Notes: generated by a model not told the origin, from the letters alone. Positions 10,901-22,226 are shown, counted from the stretch's first letter. The stretch: 64,000 bases of DNA from Akebia trifoliata (GCA_017979445.1 CM030717.1:23051288-23115287); one strand, 5' to 3'. Program-made: numbers and translations.

Positions 10901-12485
10901 CTTTACCACCTCACTGACTTGTCATCTTTTGTCCATTACAAATTAGTTGTATTAATTTTTATTTTTGATGATTTAAATTGACATTGGTCAACATGTTTTG
11001 GTAAATATTAGAGATATTAGTGTCATCAACCTCTAGCGAAAGCCCCTTGATTTCTCTTTAAACTCCATCTAGGGTATAGTATTTTTACCCCTGGTTTTAA
11101 TCTTTAAGATCTTCTCCTTCAACTTTGAAACCTCAAGAGCAAGATAACTATTTTGATTGAGTAAAAGATGATGATTTTTACCTTATTTTTCTCCATCCAA
11201 GCTTGTCTTATAGAGTATAGTTTTTAACCCTGTTTTCATCCTTAAGATTTATCTCATTCAACCTTCAAATCTCACGAATAAGATAAAAATTTGGGAAAAT
11301 AAAATACGGTGGATTTTTTGATACAAAATTCGAAGGTTTTCTAAACGAATTAGGATCTAAAACGTGTCCCTTTCCGATAGAATAGGAACGTGTCCCTTTA
11401 AAACACATTGGGTTCTTAAACAAGCCGTGCACGTAGCCCTATGTATTTTTAATCCAACCAAAATATGCCATGCAGGCACCAGTTGTTGCTATAAGAACAA
11501 GATACCATTCTTGATCACGACTATTTCTAAAAAGAGTTGAAAGATGATGGATTGAGGATGAGGTTGAATAGGTAAGATAATTTATCTAGGAGAAAGAGAG
11601 AGAGAGAAGAACTTTAAGATGATAAGTTTTGAGAAGGAAATTATCAAGAATTTTGGACTAGAAGTTGACGATTAGGATATTTAGCACTATAGTAAAGACT
11701 AATAGATGAGATCGACTAAGGTCAAAGGGTATGTCATTAGTTTGAAAACATGGGATATCTCAAATGTCTTCCAAAACACTAAGGGGGCATGTACAAATCA
11801 TTCTATCTTTATTTTATTTATTTTTTATTTTTTATTTTTTATAAATGATAAATTGCATTTTGTTGCTTAAAAATAAAATTATTGATTTCCTATATAATAA
11901 TTATAATTTTTATTTTGTATATTTCTTTCAGAATTTGAAGGTAAATATGATAATTACCGATTACTGTATGCCAGGAATGACTGGATATGAATTACTTAAG
12001 AAAGTTAAGGTAATGTATTATTATGTTAATGTTTGATTGGTTTTTTATCTTCATTTTGTTATCTTTATTGTCCAGTGAAGTATTGGTATGATAATATATA
12101 TATTTGTAATCTTTTCTTGTAAGCAGCAATCATCCACCATGAAGGAAATTCCAGTTGTGATAATGTCCTCTGAGAACATCCCTACGCGAATAAATAGGTA
12201 ATTACAACTTACAAGGAATCCATTTTTGTATTTTTTTTTATTCATATTATTTATTAATTTATTTATTTTTGGTAATTTTAACATTAATATATATATATAT
12301 ATATCACCAGGACGGGGATTGAAATTATTTTATTATTAATAAAATTAATTAAGTCTCTTGAAATCATGTTTTGTCGAAACAGATGCTTAGAGGAAGGAGC
12401 TCAAGAGTTCCTGCTGAAACCACTTCAACAATCAGATGTGAAAAAATTGAGATGTTATATGAGGAGTTCATCTAGCAAATCATGA
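7941..12485 (+). CDS. Type-A two-component response regulator (five exons)
   Basis: Exons are 7941-8067, 10281-10339, 11932-12009, 12127-12197 and 12383-12485. All introns are GT-AG and the frame stays open for 145 residues. The product is a single receiver domain with short tails, as in type-A ARR proteins, which are cytokinin-induced and dampen cytokinin phosphorelay signalling. The acidic pair is D23-D24 ([12 protein letters not shown]), the phospho-acceptor D72 lies in [16 protein letters not shown]102 lies in [10 protein letters not shown] and the conserved lysine K124 in EFLLKPL. The N-terminus is serine-rich (residues 3-7) and the C-terminal tail after K133 is only about 12 residues. 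There is no Myb-like domain, so it is not type B. The start was chosen as the first ATG ahead of the receiver fold. The acceptor at 12126 was preferred over 12123 because it keeps the usual KVK-x-SS spacing. It could belong to the ARR8/9 or ARR16/17 branch; I cannot decide by eye. Both long introns contain transposons, yet no splice site is broken. Confidence 0.9.
8183..8819. mobile_element. Mutator-like MITE in intron 1
   Basis: The element starts GGGAAAATTACTTAAAGG and ends with the inverted counterpart CTTAAAGTAATTTCCCC. It is flanked by identical 9-bp direct repeats, TATATAAAT at 8174-8182 and 8820-8828. Nine-base duplications are typical of Mutator-superfamily elements. At 637 bp with no plausible transposase frame, it is non-autonomous. 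An internal perfect hairpin with 10-base arms (ATCACTTTTT and its complement) lies near 8389-8412. It sits in the first intron of the response regulator, just downstream of the donor site. Confidence 0.8.
9068..9375. repeat. Decayed inverted repeat in intron 1
   Basis: Phrases around 9085-9115 (TTGAACCGCTTGATCGGTC) and 9240-9290 (GGTCCAACCAGTTCAGTCGG) are loosely inverted relative to each other and resemble hAT-type MITEs common in plants. Ends and target duplications are not clear, so the limits are approximate. Confidence 0.3.
9500..10025. mobile_element. MITE-like element, copy 2 of the local family (intron 1)
   Basis: The right end contains ATGCATGTCGTTAGTTTAAA followed by GTGGTATCTCGAATATTTATT, matching the right end of the copy at 5779-6116. 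The left end has GATGTTTTGGTAAATATTTG, loosely its inverse. The interior phrase TCTTGTTCAACCTTCCAGCC with AATAAGATAGATA is shared with the copy in intron 2. No transposase is encoded. It lies in intron 1 of the response regulator, some 250 bp before exon 2. Confidence 0.5.
10717..10802 (-). repeat. tRNA-like SINE head in intron 2
   Basis: Read on the minus strand this segment has a good box A (TAGCCTAGTTGG, 10781-10792) and box B (GGTTCAAATCC, 10728-10738) separated by about 42 bases, the arrangement of an internal Pol III promoter. It lacks a matching acceptor stem, so it is not a working tRNA gene. Plant SINEs of the Au type begin with just such a tRNA-derived head, also rich in TTGTCTTTTGGGTGATG-like sequence. 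Its body would continue below 10717, but I could not find the tail or target duplications. Confidence 0.5.
10985..11800. mobile_element. MITE-like element, copy 3 of the local family (intron 2)
   Basis: The right end has AAAGGGTATGTCATTAGTTT followed by GGGATATCTCAAATGTCTTC, matching the other two copies. The left end has ATGTTTTGGTAAATATTAGA, like copy 2. It is longer than its relatives because the internal CTTCAACTTTGAAACCTCAA and AACCTTCAAATCTCACGAAT phrases occur in a partly duplicated state. It occupies much of intron 2 of the response regulator. Confidence 0.45.
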
Positions 12486-15035
12486 AACAAAAGGTTTTGC
12501 CTAGGAAGACCATACAGAAGATGAAAAAAACAATAGGCATAACAAATACCAACGTATGGAAGAACTACATAAGAGAGAAATAAAGAAAGGGAATTGCATA
12601 AGTTCATAGAGAAGCTTTGACCTATGATATTTATTATGAGATATTTGTATCAGTTGTGTTTTTGTGTTTCTTAGAAATCATATGTTGTAGATGAAATAAT
12701 TTGTTCTAGGAGAGATCTCAATCGTCTCCTTTTTAATGTTATTTATGAAATGTATTATTGTTGGTTTATGATTTAAATCATTTTCATTAAAATATAGAAT
12801 TGAGTTTTTTTTTCCTTCCAAAGGGGATGAATGGTTTGAAGTAATTAATCAAAGAGGCTCATTGTATCTAATCCAAAACCTAAGTTCATGATATAATTTA
12901 GTAAGACCTAAGTGCATGGATTAAGGTTCATGGCATTTATTTTTGGTCATAGACTAAAGTTTATTCATAAATCCTAGGTAAGTGAATTTGGCTAAAAAAT
13001 ATGAACTTGATGATGAAATATATTTTGGGAGATGTATACAATAAATAAAAGTACAATGCACCTAATATTGAAGTTGAAAGAATTTGTGGAACATGTATTG
13101 CCTTAAGTACATCACCACCTAAAATCTCCTAATGCTAAATATTTTTGGCATTTCACATATCTCATTTTTCTCTCCACTCTTTTGTGAAATCTTATTCTTT
13201 CCATCCTAATTTTTGGCATCCTAAAGAGGTAAGGTATATTTTCCTGCAAAATAACTCAAACTTGTAGAGGAATACGAACAAGACTATGCTATGATGAATC
13301 TCGGAGATAGCGTTTTCATATTCCCTTGCACAAATGGAGGTTCCGACTGACTTCAAAAAGCTTTTGCTCGCCTCTTAGCCAAGTTGATTTGATCAGTAAT
13401 CATTAATTTTTTTTCTTGTAATAACGTAGACACCCCAAATTTTCCAAGTACCTAAAAGATTAAATTCAAGATTAAAAAAATTAACATTCAAATTTAATCG
13501 GGTCATTTGAGATTTAGATCCAAATAAACGATCATTTAAGTCTAATATATTGTAATAGACAGGTTCAATACAGTATGTTGGACCAGTCCAACATACCAAC
13601 AAGACAAAAAAAAATTTATAAATAGGGGACTTGATGAGGATTTGTTGTTGTCTTCTTCCAAAAACTAATATTTATAACTTTTACCTTAACTTGTTGGGCA
13701 ATTAAAGAGTTGAATCATAAGAAATAGGGGGTGGAATCATGCAATGAAGATGAAATTTGTTTCAAACCAAAGATTTAAAATTGTTGATGGTTTTTGGAGT
13801 TACAAAACAAAAATAAAGGTTGTTGAAAATTAAATTAATAGAAGAAAATTAAAACTAAAAACAATAGAGAGGAATACCATTAGAGAGGTGTTAAAGTACC
13901 TAAAAGTGTGTATTTTTTCATTATTTTGTAAAGCATTTAACCATATTTTTTAACCTAAGAGCTATGATTTTTTTATAAATCATGCATAATAGTTAATTCA
14001 TCATAAATTATATTTTAGTGATTAAATTGCATGTATTTTCATAAATGTCAAGGATTTAATTATATGTTTATTTCTTGCATGAAAAATAGATGAGAATTGA
14101 ATAATCAAATTGTGGAAAAAGACCAAGGTCAAGGTCAAAGTCAAAGTCAAAGTACAATTCAAGCAATTCAATGGTTCTGGATTGATAGAACAGGTTCTAA
14201 ATCTGCAACCTATAACTTTTGACCTACTTATCGAAATAAGGTAAAATTTTAGGATTAGCAAATTAATTTAGAAAAGAACAAATTCATATTTCACATAGAA
14301 AAAACTCATTCGGACCTCGAGTTGGTTAAAGACTCCAAGTCCGTCACATTTCACCATTTTGGACATAATGTTTTAATCAATTATAAAATGGAGAAAGGTC
14401 AAGGAGGTTCAAACTCTAATTAAGAGGGAAACATATTTTTATTTCTCATAGAAGATCAAGTTCAGATGAAAAAATGGCAAAAATGTATTACCAAAGCAAC
14501 CATAATTTTTGTCTATAAAAGATTTTATCTCTTTAGTTTTTGGCCCCCTCTTCTCTCTTTTATACTTCTCCCATCTCCTCTCCTAATTTCATTTTCTTAT
14601 CTTTTTTTTTATTTTTAGATTTTAATTTATTTTTCTACAATAGAAAGACACATTGTGCAATTAAAAGACACTTTCAAGTTAATTCAAGAGATAAATAAAA
14701 ATTAAATATGATTTTGATTTTATGTTATTTGTTTATTTCTAAAATGAATCTTGGCTAATCTCCCAATCTAAAGAGATTAATGAAGCGAAGTTTATTATTT
14801 ATTTTTAGTTTATTCTTCTAGTTCTTGATGTTTTCGTGTTAAAATAGATTTCTCTTCTAAACTTTATTTCTTCATTATTTTCTATTTATTTCTAATCATC
14901 ATTTATCTCGACGTAATCCGTAAGTATTGGGCACAATCCATTATATCAGATGCTCTCATTATGTTATAGAATCATTAAGCGATAAAACTATTAATGAAAG
15001 GACATGTTAGACAATTTCAAAATTTTAATTATTTG
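12486..15035. other. 3' flank of the gene and gene-free DNA
   Basis: No gene is supported here. The first few hundred bases should include the 3' untranslated region of the response regulator; no canonical AATAAA signal stands out close to the stop. From 13422 the phrase GTAGACACCCCAAATTTTCC resembles an LTR start. A TATA-like TATAAAAGATTTTATC with a C/T-rich tract follows at about 14513-14590. An old LTR is possible but its end was not found. A short (GTCAAA)n tract lies near 14127-14152. Confidence 0.35.
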
Positions 15036-15040
15036 GTTCA

Positions 15041-16513
15041 TGAAAGCGCCCTCGATCCGCGGGGTGCACGGATCCGCTTTTGACCTTTGAGGTTTGAGAG
15101 TCGCCACCTTGTTCTTACGATCTAGGAATCGAACTTTGACTCTAAAAGATAAATAACACTAATCTACGAAAAAAAATACGGGTCCGGGGATCACATTACG
15201 GGGTTGGAAGGTGTTAGGCACCAATCCCGCCCGGCAAATGCCGGTCTCTACTTTTTCAAATAAAACTACATTGCTAAAAAGACCTAAATAATAAAAAAAA
15301 TTTACTTTTACGAATGCAACGGTTTTGTTCCCTCAGATCTGATAGAACAGCTCCTCGTACAGCACTCCTCGCTTCGTTCTAACACCGGATTCGCTTCAGA
15401 TCTCCAACACAAGGTACTTTCTTCTTAAATCTGAATTTTCTAACTTTTTTATGGATTTTTGGGTATTTTTGAAGAGTTTCTAGGTGTTTTTTTGAGTTAA
15501 AGTTGGGGTATGGATGTTAGGTAAGGAGTTAGGGCTTCAAAATTAGAGTTTATGGGAGGCTAGGAAAGCTTTTTAACCTACTTTTTTTAGGGTTTATTTT
15601 TCATACGAAAATAGGTTGTAGAGACCCCTATTTATAGATTTTTTTAGGTGCTTTTTAGATAGAGTTAGTGTTTAATTATGTTTCTTTTATTTAGTTTTAG
15701 AGTTTAATTAGAATTCTATTAAATAGTTTTAGAATTTAATTAGAATTCTATTAGGTAGTTTTAGAATTTAATTAGAGTTCTATTAAATAGTTTTTAGAGT
15801 TTAATTAGAATTCTATTAGGTTTAAGGTTTGACTTTGGTCTTATTAGATTGACTAGGGTTTTGACTTAAGTCTCACTTGATTGACTTTAATTTTAATTAG
15901 GATTTCACTTTACATTAATTAATTTTTGAATTATTAATTTCAGAATTTTTAATTATTAAAATTGTAAAATTATCGTTTTGCCCTCAAAGAGGACTTTTTA
16001 CGTTTTAAATTGATTTTCGATGTTTCAGGATGTTTTGAAAATGATTTTTCGTAAGAATATTGGTTTTTATCATTTATAAATTTTTTTCTGCGAAGGTCAT
16101 GAACTTTATGAGGGGCATTTTCGTAATTTTATTGAATTTTGTGAAAATTGGTGAAATGGTTTATTTGGTTTCGATTTGTTCTTTTATGTGTTCGAAAGGG
16201 TTTTCCTAAGCGTAATGTAGGCTCTAGGGTTATTTTGAGGTTTGGGGTATTTTGGTAATTTAGTTATTTTTTAGTGATTTTTATCGTAAAACTTCTTTTT
16301 GTCTGCAAGATGATGATTTCTATATTTCTGGGATTATATTTTCCTAGCATAGTGTGGTTTCTATAGTTTTGTTAGTTTGAGATACCTCATCCGAATTTCT
16401 GAAACATATCTAGTAACAAATAAAGTATTGAAATAATCATCCATCATTGGGAACCATCGCGATCAGGTTGACGAGTTGATTAATCAGGCAAGTGTGAAAA
16501 TGGGGTATTTACA
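15041..16513 (-). repeat. 3' LTR of element B
   Basis: Read on the minus strand it starts TGTAAATACC (the family consensus here is TGTAGACACC) and ends GAGGGCGCTTTCA, so it keeps TG...CA ends. The PPT abuts it at 16514, which makes it the 3' LTR. A TATA box (TATAAATA on the minus strand, at 15629-15636) marks the likely transcription start region. Segments shared with the LTRs of A and C include the block near the U5 end (15041-15240). Confidence 0.85.
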
Positions 16514-16528
16514 GATGCCCCTCTTTGG
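16514..16528 (-). other. Polypurine tract of element B
   Basis: On the minus strand CCAAAGAGGGGCATC directly precedes the LTR start. The same tract, with minor changes, precedes the 3' LTRs of elements A (28492-28507) and C (35458-35473), which supports its role in priming plus-strand DNA synthesis. Confidence 0.8.
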
Positions 16529-16794
16529 CAGAGGGTTGAAGCAAACTAGATAGCAAATCTATTTCGGTAGATAGTGCGATATCCCAATGACAAAGCTAGT
16601 GACAGTTCATTTTGTAGCCTGATTTAGCAATTCGTCGAGGCATTTGGATCCTTAATCGTAAAATTCTCCTTGAACTAAAATTTGTCAGGTCCTTGAATTT
16701 TAGAAAATTCTCCTTGACTAATGAAACAAATGTGCAAGTGTGTGCATTTAAAATCTAAGATAAACTTCAAAGAGTTTAAGTGAGAACTGAATAG

Positions 16795-17220
16795 AATCTG
16801 AGTATAAAGTGAGTATAAATTGAGCATAAACTAAGCATAATCTAAGCATAATCTGAGCATAATCTAAGCATAAACTGGGCATAAACTAGGCATAAACTGG
16901 GTATAATCTGAGCATAATCTAAGCATAAACTGAGTATAAACTGGGCATAAACTGAGCATAATTCTGAGAAAACCCTCGGCGGCATCTAAGCATAATTCCT
17001 AGAAAACCCTTGGCGGTATCTAAGCATAATTTCGAGAAACCTTCGGCGGTATCTGAGCATAATTCCAAGAAAACCCTCGGCGGTATCTGAGCATAATTCT
17101 GAGAAAACCCTCGGCAGTAACTGAGCATAATTCTGAGAAACCCTCGGCGGTATCTGAGCATAATTCTGAGAAAACCCTCGACGGTATCTGAGCATAATTC
17201 TGAGAAAACCCTCGGCGACA
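16795..17220. repeat. Minisatellite in the 3' region of element B
   Basis: From about 16795 to 16960 a unit of roughly 12 bp (CTGAGCATAAAC and variants) repeats more than ten times. It then passes into about eight units of 33-34 bp that combine CTGAGCATAATTCTGAG with AAAACCCTCGGCGGTAT. The apparent reading frames on the minus strand here are products of the repeat, not genes. Element C carries a related array at 35755-36416. Confidence 0.85.
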
Positions 17221-18559
17221 TCTAGTTGTGTAAAACTGGGAAGGAAAGAATGAATCGAGGAAAAAAAGAATGCCATATCTTCTATTGTAGGTGAAAGGGT
17301 AATGAGTTAATCTCTGGGCACAACCAAATGTGAGATAAAAAATGCTTATGTTTGAACCTCAAGGTTTTTCAAAATTTTATGAATTTTAACTTCTTTTTAA
17401 CCTCAAGGGTTTTCAAAAAAATGCTAGAGGGTAACCTTAAATTTGGGGTCCCCATTGATAAAAAATGAAATAAAAAATATACCTAGTTTGACAGAAAACA
17501 TTGTATTAAACACATCTTGTAAAAATCAAAAAATTCCCTTAGTATAAGGGGGAAACTACATATCAGAGAAGAAAAAAAGTGCCCTTTGTATGAAGGTTTG
17601 AAATATTTGATTACGACAAGCGCAATAAAGATTCAACTTTTAACTTCGACATTTTATATTGAAGATCTTGAGTCAAGCTCAAGATAACAAGATATTCCCT
17701 TTAGAGACTTATCATGGAATTCACCATTCTCCCCCTTGATTCATTTGAGGAAGTAAAAAATTTCAGATCAATTGTAGATAAGATACTTGTGGCTTCTAAG
17801 TCTCTGCCTGGTTTAAACTAAGTGTTGAACTTGATTATTCAGACTTCAAATGCCTCGGCATGAACCTCTTGAGATTTTCTTCTGTTTTTCTTTGTTGCTC
17901 TAACTTTTGCGTAGATCGCTTTTTTAGGTTTGCGATCTAGCGAGCTGCTCTAGCTTTTGCCTAGATTGTCTTTTTAAGTTTTCAATCTAGCAAGCTTTAT
18001 CTTTTTTCTTTGCTCTGATTGTTGCCAAAGTCGTCCTTTCAGATTTTCAATCTTGTAAGCTTACCTTAATTTTTTGCCTAAGTCGCTTTTTCGGGTTTTC
18101 AACTTAGCAGGTTTTTTTTTTCTTTTCTGAATTTCTGGAATTGCGTCTGATCATGCTTTGCTATCTTCCTTGACTTTTCACACGGTACTTAGGAGGACTT
18201 TTATGGGTAGGCTTAGGACTGGATTTAGAAAGAAAGGGATTTTAAGGCTCAAAAATCTGAATGCCCTTTTTGTGGCATTTCTTCTTTTTCTTTGAACTTT
18301 CTTCCTTATTTAACATATATTTTTTTTTGTCGAAAAATATTTTTTATTTTTTATTTTGATGTGGTCAGGCCTGAAGTAACTTCTCAAGTTTCCTATGTAC
18401 CCCAGAATTTTGGGATCAGACCAAGACGTAGTTCGAATTTTTCCCTCTCCTAGGTTAAGTGATTAGGCTGAGAAATAAAAAGGTTTTTTTTTTTTAACTT
18501 TATTTTTTTGAAAAAGGATGCAAAGGGCTGAGGAAGGAAATATTGAACTAGGTAATAGG
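17221..18559 (-). other. Non-coding 3' region of element B
   Basis: No coding sequence is seen. The block at 18362-18440 (GTGGTCAGGCCTGAAGTAAC and onward) has clear counterparts in element A (26188-26285, opposite strand) and element C (37912-37990). Repeated phrases near 17890-18110 (TTTGCCTAGATTG with TTTTCAATCTAGCAAGC and variants) also recur in A (26640-26830, inverted) and C (37365-37550). These are conserved non-coding modules of the family, placed between pol and the 3' LTR. Confidence 0.6.
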
Positions 18560-19309
18560 AGAATTGATTTGGCCAAAGATGGCCTCCTTAAATGTGGTAC
18601 CGTTGATTTGGTCAATGTTGGTTGGTTCTAGTAATTCGATTCCATCATGATCTTGAAGTCTGACAGTTTTTCCTGGTAATATTTCCTATATGATGAACGG
18701 ACCTCCCCAATTTGGTTTAAACTTCCCTCTAGGGTCAAATATAGGTGTCCGATTTTCTTTGAGTACCAAATCCCCGACTTATAAGTGACAGGCCTTTATC
18801 TTTTTGTCAAACGCACGGACAACTCTTCTTTGATAAGCCTGCACGTGGTACAAAGCTCTTAGTCACTTTTCTTCGATCAAATTTAATTCTTCATACCGTT
18901 GACGAACCCAATCCACTTCTGACAATTGACTTTCCAACAAAACCCTAAGAAATGGGATTTCCATTTCGACTGAAAAGACTGTTTCCATGCCATATACTAA
19001 GGAGTAGGGAGTAACTCCAGTATAGGATCGAATTGAAGTTCAATATGCCCATAGTGCAAATGACAATTTTGCTGACCAATCTCGATATGATTGACACATT
19101 TTCCTGATGATTGTCTTCAGATTCTTATTGGCTGCTTCAACTGCTCCATTGGTCTGAGGACGGTAAGGAGATGATTTGTGGTACATGATTTTGAACTTCA
19201 AACACAGTGTAATAACTTTGACTTTAAAGTGTGATCCATTATTAGATTTCGACGGTGATCGACCTCAATTCCATGCTAGGGGGCAAATGGATCATTGAAG
19301 AAAGAGTGG
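18560..19309 (-). pseudogene. Integrase fragment of element B
   Basis: Read on the minus strand from 19230 downward, the frame shows the integrase signature SSPYRPQTNGAVEAANKN, whose glutamate is the third catalytic residue. A long tail follows with WVRQRYEELNLIEEK and a C-terminal GKFKPNWGGPFI motif, as in Ty3/gypsy integrases. Four in-frame stops interrupt it. The region between the RNase H linker (about 19260-19309) and the GSHF motif is too short: the zinc-binding N-terminus and the first catalytic aspartate are missing, and the residue before NGSHF reads N where D is expected. It would not make an active enzyme. The part next to 19310 continues the RNase H frame found at 30312 and above. 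Confidence 0.8.
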
Positions 19310-19314
19310 CTAAC

Positions 19315-21003
19315 AGTAGACACCCTATTTTTGCACTCGCCTGATTAATCAACTGTCAACCCGATTACAACGGTTCCTAATGATGGATGATTATTCCAAT
19401 GCTCTATTTTGTTACTAGATGTGTTTCAGAAATTCGGATGAGGTATCTCAAACTAACGAAACTGTAGAAACCACGCTACGCTAGGAAAATGTAACCCCAA
19501 AAACATAGAAATCATTATTTTTCAAACAAAAAGAAGATTCATGATAAAAATCACTAAAAAATGATCAAATTACCAAAATACCCCTAACCTCAAAACAACC
19601 CTAGAGCCTACATTACACTTAGAAAAACCCTTTCAAACATATAAAATAACAAATCGAAACCAAATAAATCATTTCGCCAATTTTCACAAAATTTGATAAA
19701 ATTACAAAAATGCCCCTCATAAAGTTCACCATCATTTTGCACAAAAAAATTTATAAATGACACAAACCAATATTCTCATTGAATTCCTAACGAAAAAATC
19801 GATTTTAAAACATCCTAAACATCAAAAACCGACTTGAAACGCAAAAGTTCTCTTCAGGGGGCAAAACGGTAATTTTTCAATAAAAAAAATTTTAAATTCC
19901 AAAATTAATAAATAAAATATTAAATAATTTAACTTAAAACATTAATAAAATTAATTTAAAATTTTAAACCAAAAAAATCGACCAATCAGGCTCTCAGGAA
20001 AAATTGTTAATAGTTGCCCAGATATTTATTAAAAGACCCCTCTATCTAGGGGCCCAAAGAATTAAAGATATAATAAATGAGAGTTCTCTAAGAAATTAAA
20101 GTCAATCAAGTAAGACTAAAATCAAGATCTTAAAGTCAATCAAGTAAGACTAAAGTCAAAATCTTAAAGTCAATCAAGTGAGACTAAAAGTCAAAATCCT
20201 AATAGAGTTCTAATTAAATAATAATAATTCTAATTAAATTATAACTCTACCTAAAAAAATTCTAATTAAAAAATAACACTAGTTAAAACAATTCTAATTA
20301 AAATATAACTCTACATAAAACAATTATAATTAAACAATAACTCTCTCTAAAAGAATTATAATTAAACATTAACTCTATCTAAAAAGTACCTAAAAAAATC
20401 TATAAATAAGGGTCCCTACAATCTATTTTCGTATAAAAAAATAAACCCTAGAAAAAGTAGGTCAAAAAGCTCCCCTAGCCTCCCCAAAGCCCTAATTTTG
20501 AAGTCCCAACTCCTTACCGAATATTCATACCCCAACTTTAGCTCAAAAAACACTCAAAAACCCTTCTAAAATACCTTAGAATCCATAAAAAAATTAAAAA
20601 ACTCATAGATCCAAGAAGAAGATACATCAACTAAGAGATCAGAAATCAGATCCGACAACAGAACGAAGCGAGGAATACTGTACAAGGAGTTGTTCTATCA
20701 GATCTGAGGGAACAAAACCGTTACGTTCGGAAAAGGTAACCATTTTTATTATTATTTAGGTCTTGTTGGCAATGTAGTTTTATTTGGAAATTAGTAGAGA
20801 CCGGCGTTTACCAGGCGGGGTTGGTGCCTAACACCTTCCAACCCTGTAACTTGATCCCCGAACTTAATTTTTTTTGGTAGATTAGTTGTTTTATCCTTTT
20901 AGAGTCAATGTTCGGTTCCTAGACCGTAATAACTAGGTGGCGACTCCCAAACCTCAAAGGTCAAAAACGGATCCGCGCAGCCCGCGAATCGAGGGCGCTT
21001 TCA
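19315..21003 (+). repeat. 5' LTR of element A
   Basis: It starts AGTAGACACCCTATTTTTGC (the first T of the usual TG is A here) and ends GAGGGCGCTTTCA. A TATA box (TATAAATA) is at 20401-20408. Three copies of a 34-bp unit lie at 20098-20196. The PBS follows one base after the LTR end. Its partner is 28508-30306. Confidence 0.9.
20098..20196 (+). repeat. 34-bp VNTR in the 5' LTR of A, three copies
   Basis: Units begin AAAGTCAATCAAG at 20098, 20132 and 20166. The partner LTR has six copies (29290-29490). Related units occur in the LTRs of C. Confidence 0.85.
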
Positions 21004-21004
21004 G

Positions 21005-21023
21005 TGGCGACTCCACTGGGGAC
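21005..21023 (+). other. Primer binding site of element A
   Basis: TGGCGACTCCACTGGGGAC follows the LTR after one base. It is complementary to a tRNA 3' end including CCA. I recall the same PBS from Ogre-type elements (reported as tRNA-Arg), but I have not verified the tRNA. The same site is seen inverted in B (54128-54146) and C (46555-46572). Confidence 0.8.
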
Positions 21024-21263
21024 TATTGAGGATCAGACTTGAAAAACCCCAAGTATGGGAGCATTGCCAGGATGACCTAGTTTTTTTTATTATTTAGTTC
21101 GATTTATTTTATTTTTTTATTTGTTTATTTATTTATTTATTTTTGTGACTTGATTGTGGATGATTTTGGGTATTATAATTTTGTCCAATTAAGGGTCACC
21201 TTTTGATGACCCCCTAAATAATGAAAGATTCAAATTGACATATGAAAAGGATGGAATGATAAA

Positions 21264-22226
21264 GGTTGGGATAGCAATGTTAAAACATTTTTACAGAATA
21301 TTCTAGTGAGAATTAAGTCTGGGCACCTTTAATAAAACGTAGATCTCATTGATTAGATTAAGTTAGAATCTAAATTCACTCAATTTCGTTATCAAGAACC
21401 TTGGATATCATCGATGCAAGTTCAATCTATAAATCTGGAATTGTTGCTGAATTAAGGTTGGGACAACATTGTTAAAACGTTTTTACAAAATATTCTAATG
21501 AGAAGTAAGTCTGGGCACCTTTAATAAAACGTAGTTCTCATCAATTAGATTAATTTAGAATCTGAATTTACTCAATTTCGTTATTGGAAGCCTTGGATAT
21601 CATCAATGAAAGTTCAATCTGTAAATCTGGAATTGATGCTGAAAGAAGGTTGGGACAGCAATGTTAAGACATTTTTACAGAACATTCCAATTAGAATTAG
21701 GTCTGGGCAACTATTAATAAAACGTAAATCTCATCGAGTAGATTAATTTAGAACCTGAATTCACTCAATTTTGTTATCGGGAGCTTTAGATATCATCGAT
21801 GTAAGTTCAATCTATAAATCTGAAATTGTTGCTGAATGAAGGTTGGGACAACAATGTTAAAACGTTTTTATAGAACATTCTAATGAGAATTAAGTCTGGA
21901 CACCTATTAATAAAATGTAGATCTCATCGAGTAGATTAATTTAAAACCTGAATTTACTCAATTTCGTTATCGAGAGCCTTGGATATCATCGATGCAAGTT
22001 CAATTTGTAAATCTGGAATTGTTGCTGAAAGAAGGTTGAGACAGCAATGTTAAAACGTTTTTACATTCTAGTCAAAATTAGGTCTGGGTACCTATTAATA
22101 AAATGTAGATCCCATCGATTAGATTAATTTAGAATCTGAATTCACTCGATTCAATTATTGAGAGCCTTAGATATCATTGATGCAATTTCGGATTGTATTT
22201 TCCTAATTCACAGAAAATCCGAATTT
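21264..22226 (+). repeat. Five tandem 192-bp repeats in the leader of A
   Basis: Units begin GGTTGGGACAGCAATGTTAA or a close variant at 21264, 21456, 21648, 21841 and 22034, a spacing of 192-193 bp. Each carries the same order of phrases: a GGGCACCT block, a GTAGATCTCATCGA block, an AATTCACTCAATTTCGTTAT block and a GATATCATCGATGCAAGTTC block. The array lies between PBS and gag. It has no open frame and is not present in B or C. Confidence 0.9.

Noticed and set aside
16919..17276. Two minus-strand frames of about 100 codons
   Set aside because: Same cause: the 33-34 bp minisatellite in the 3' region of element B.
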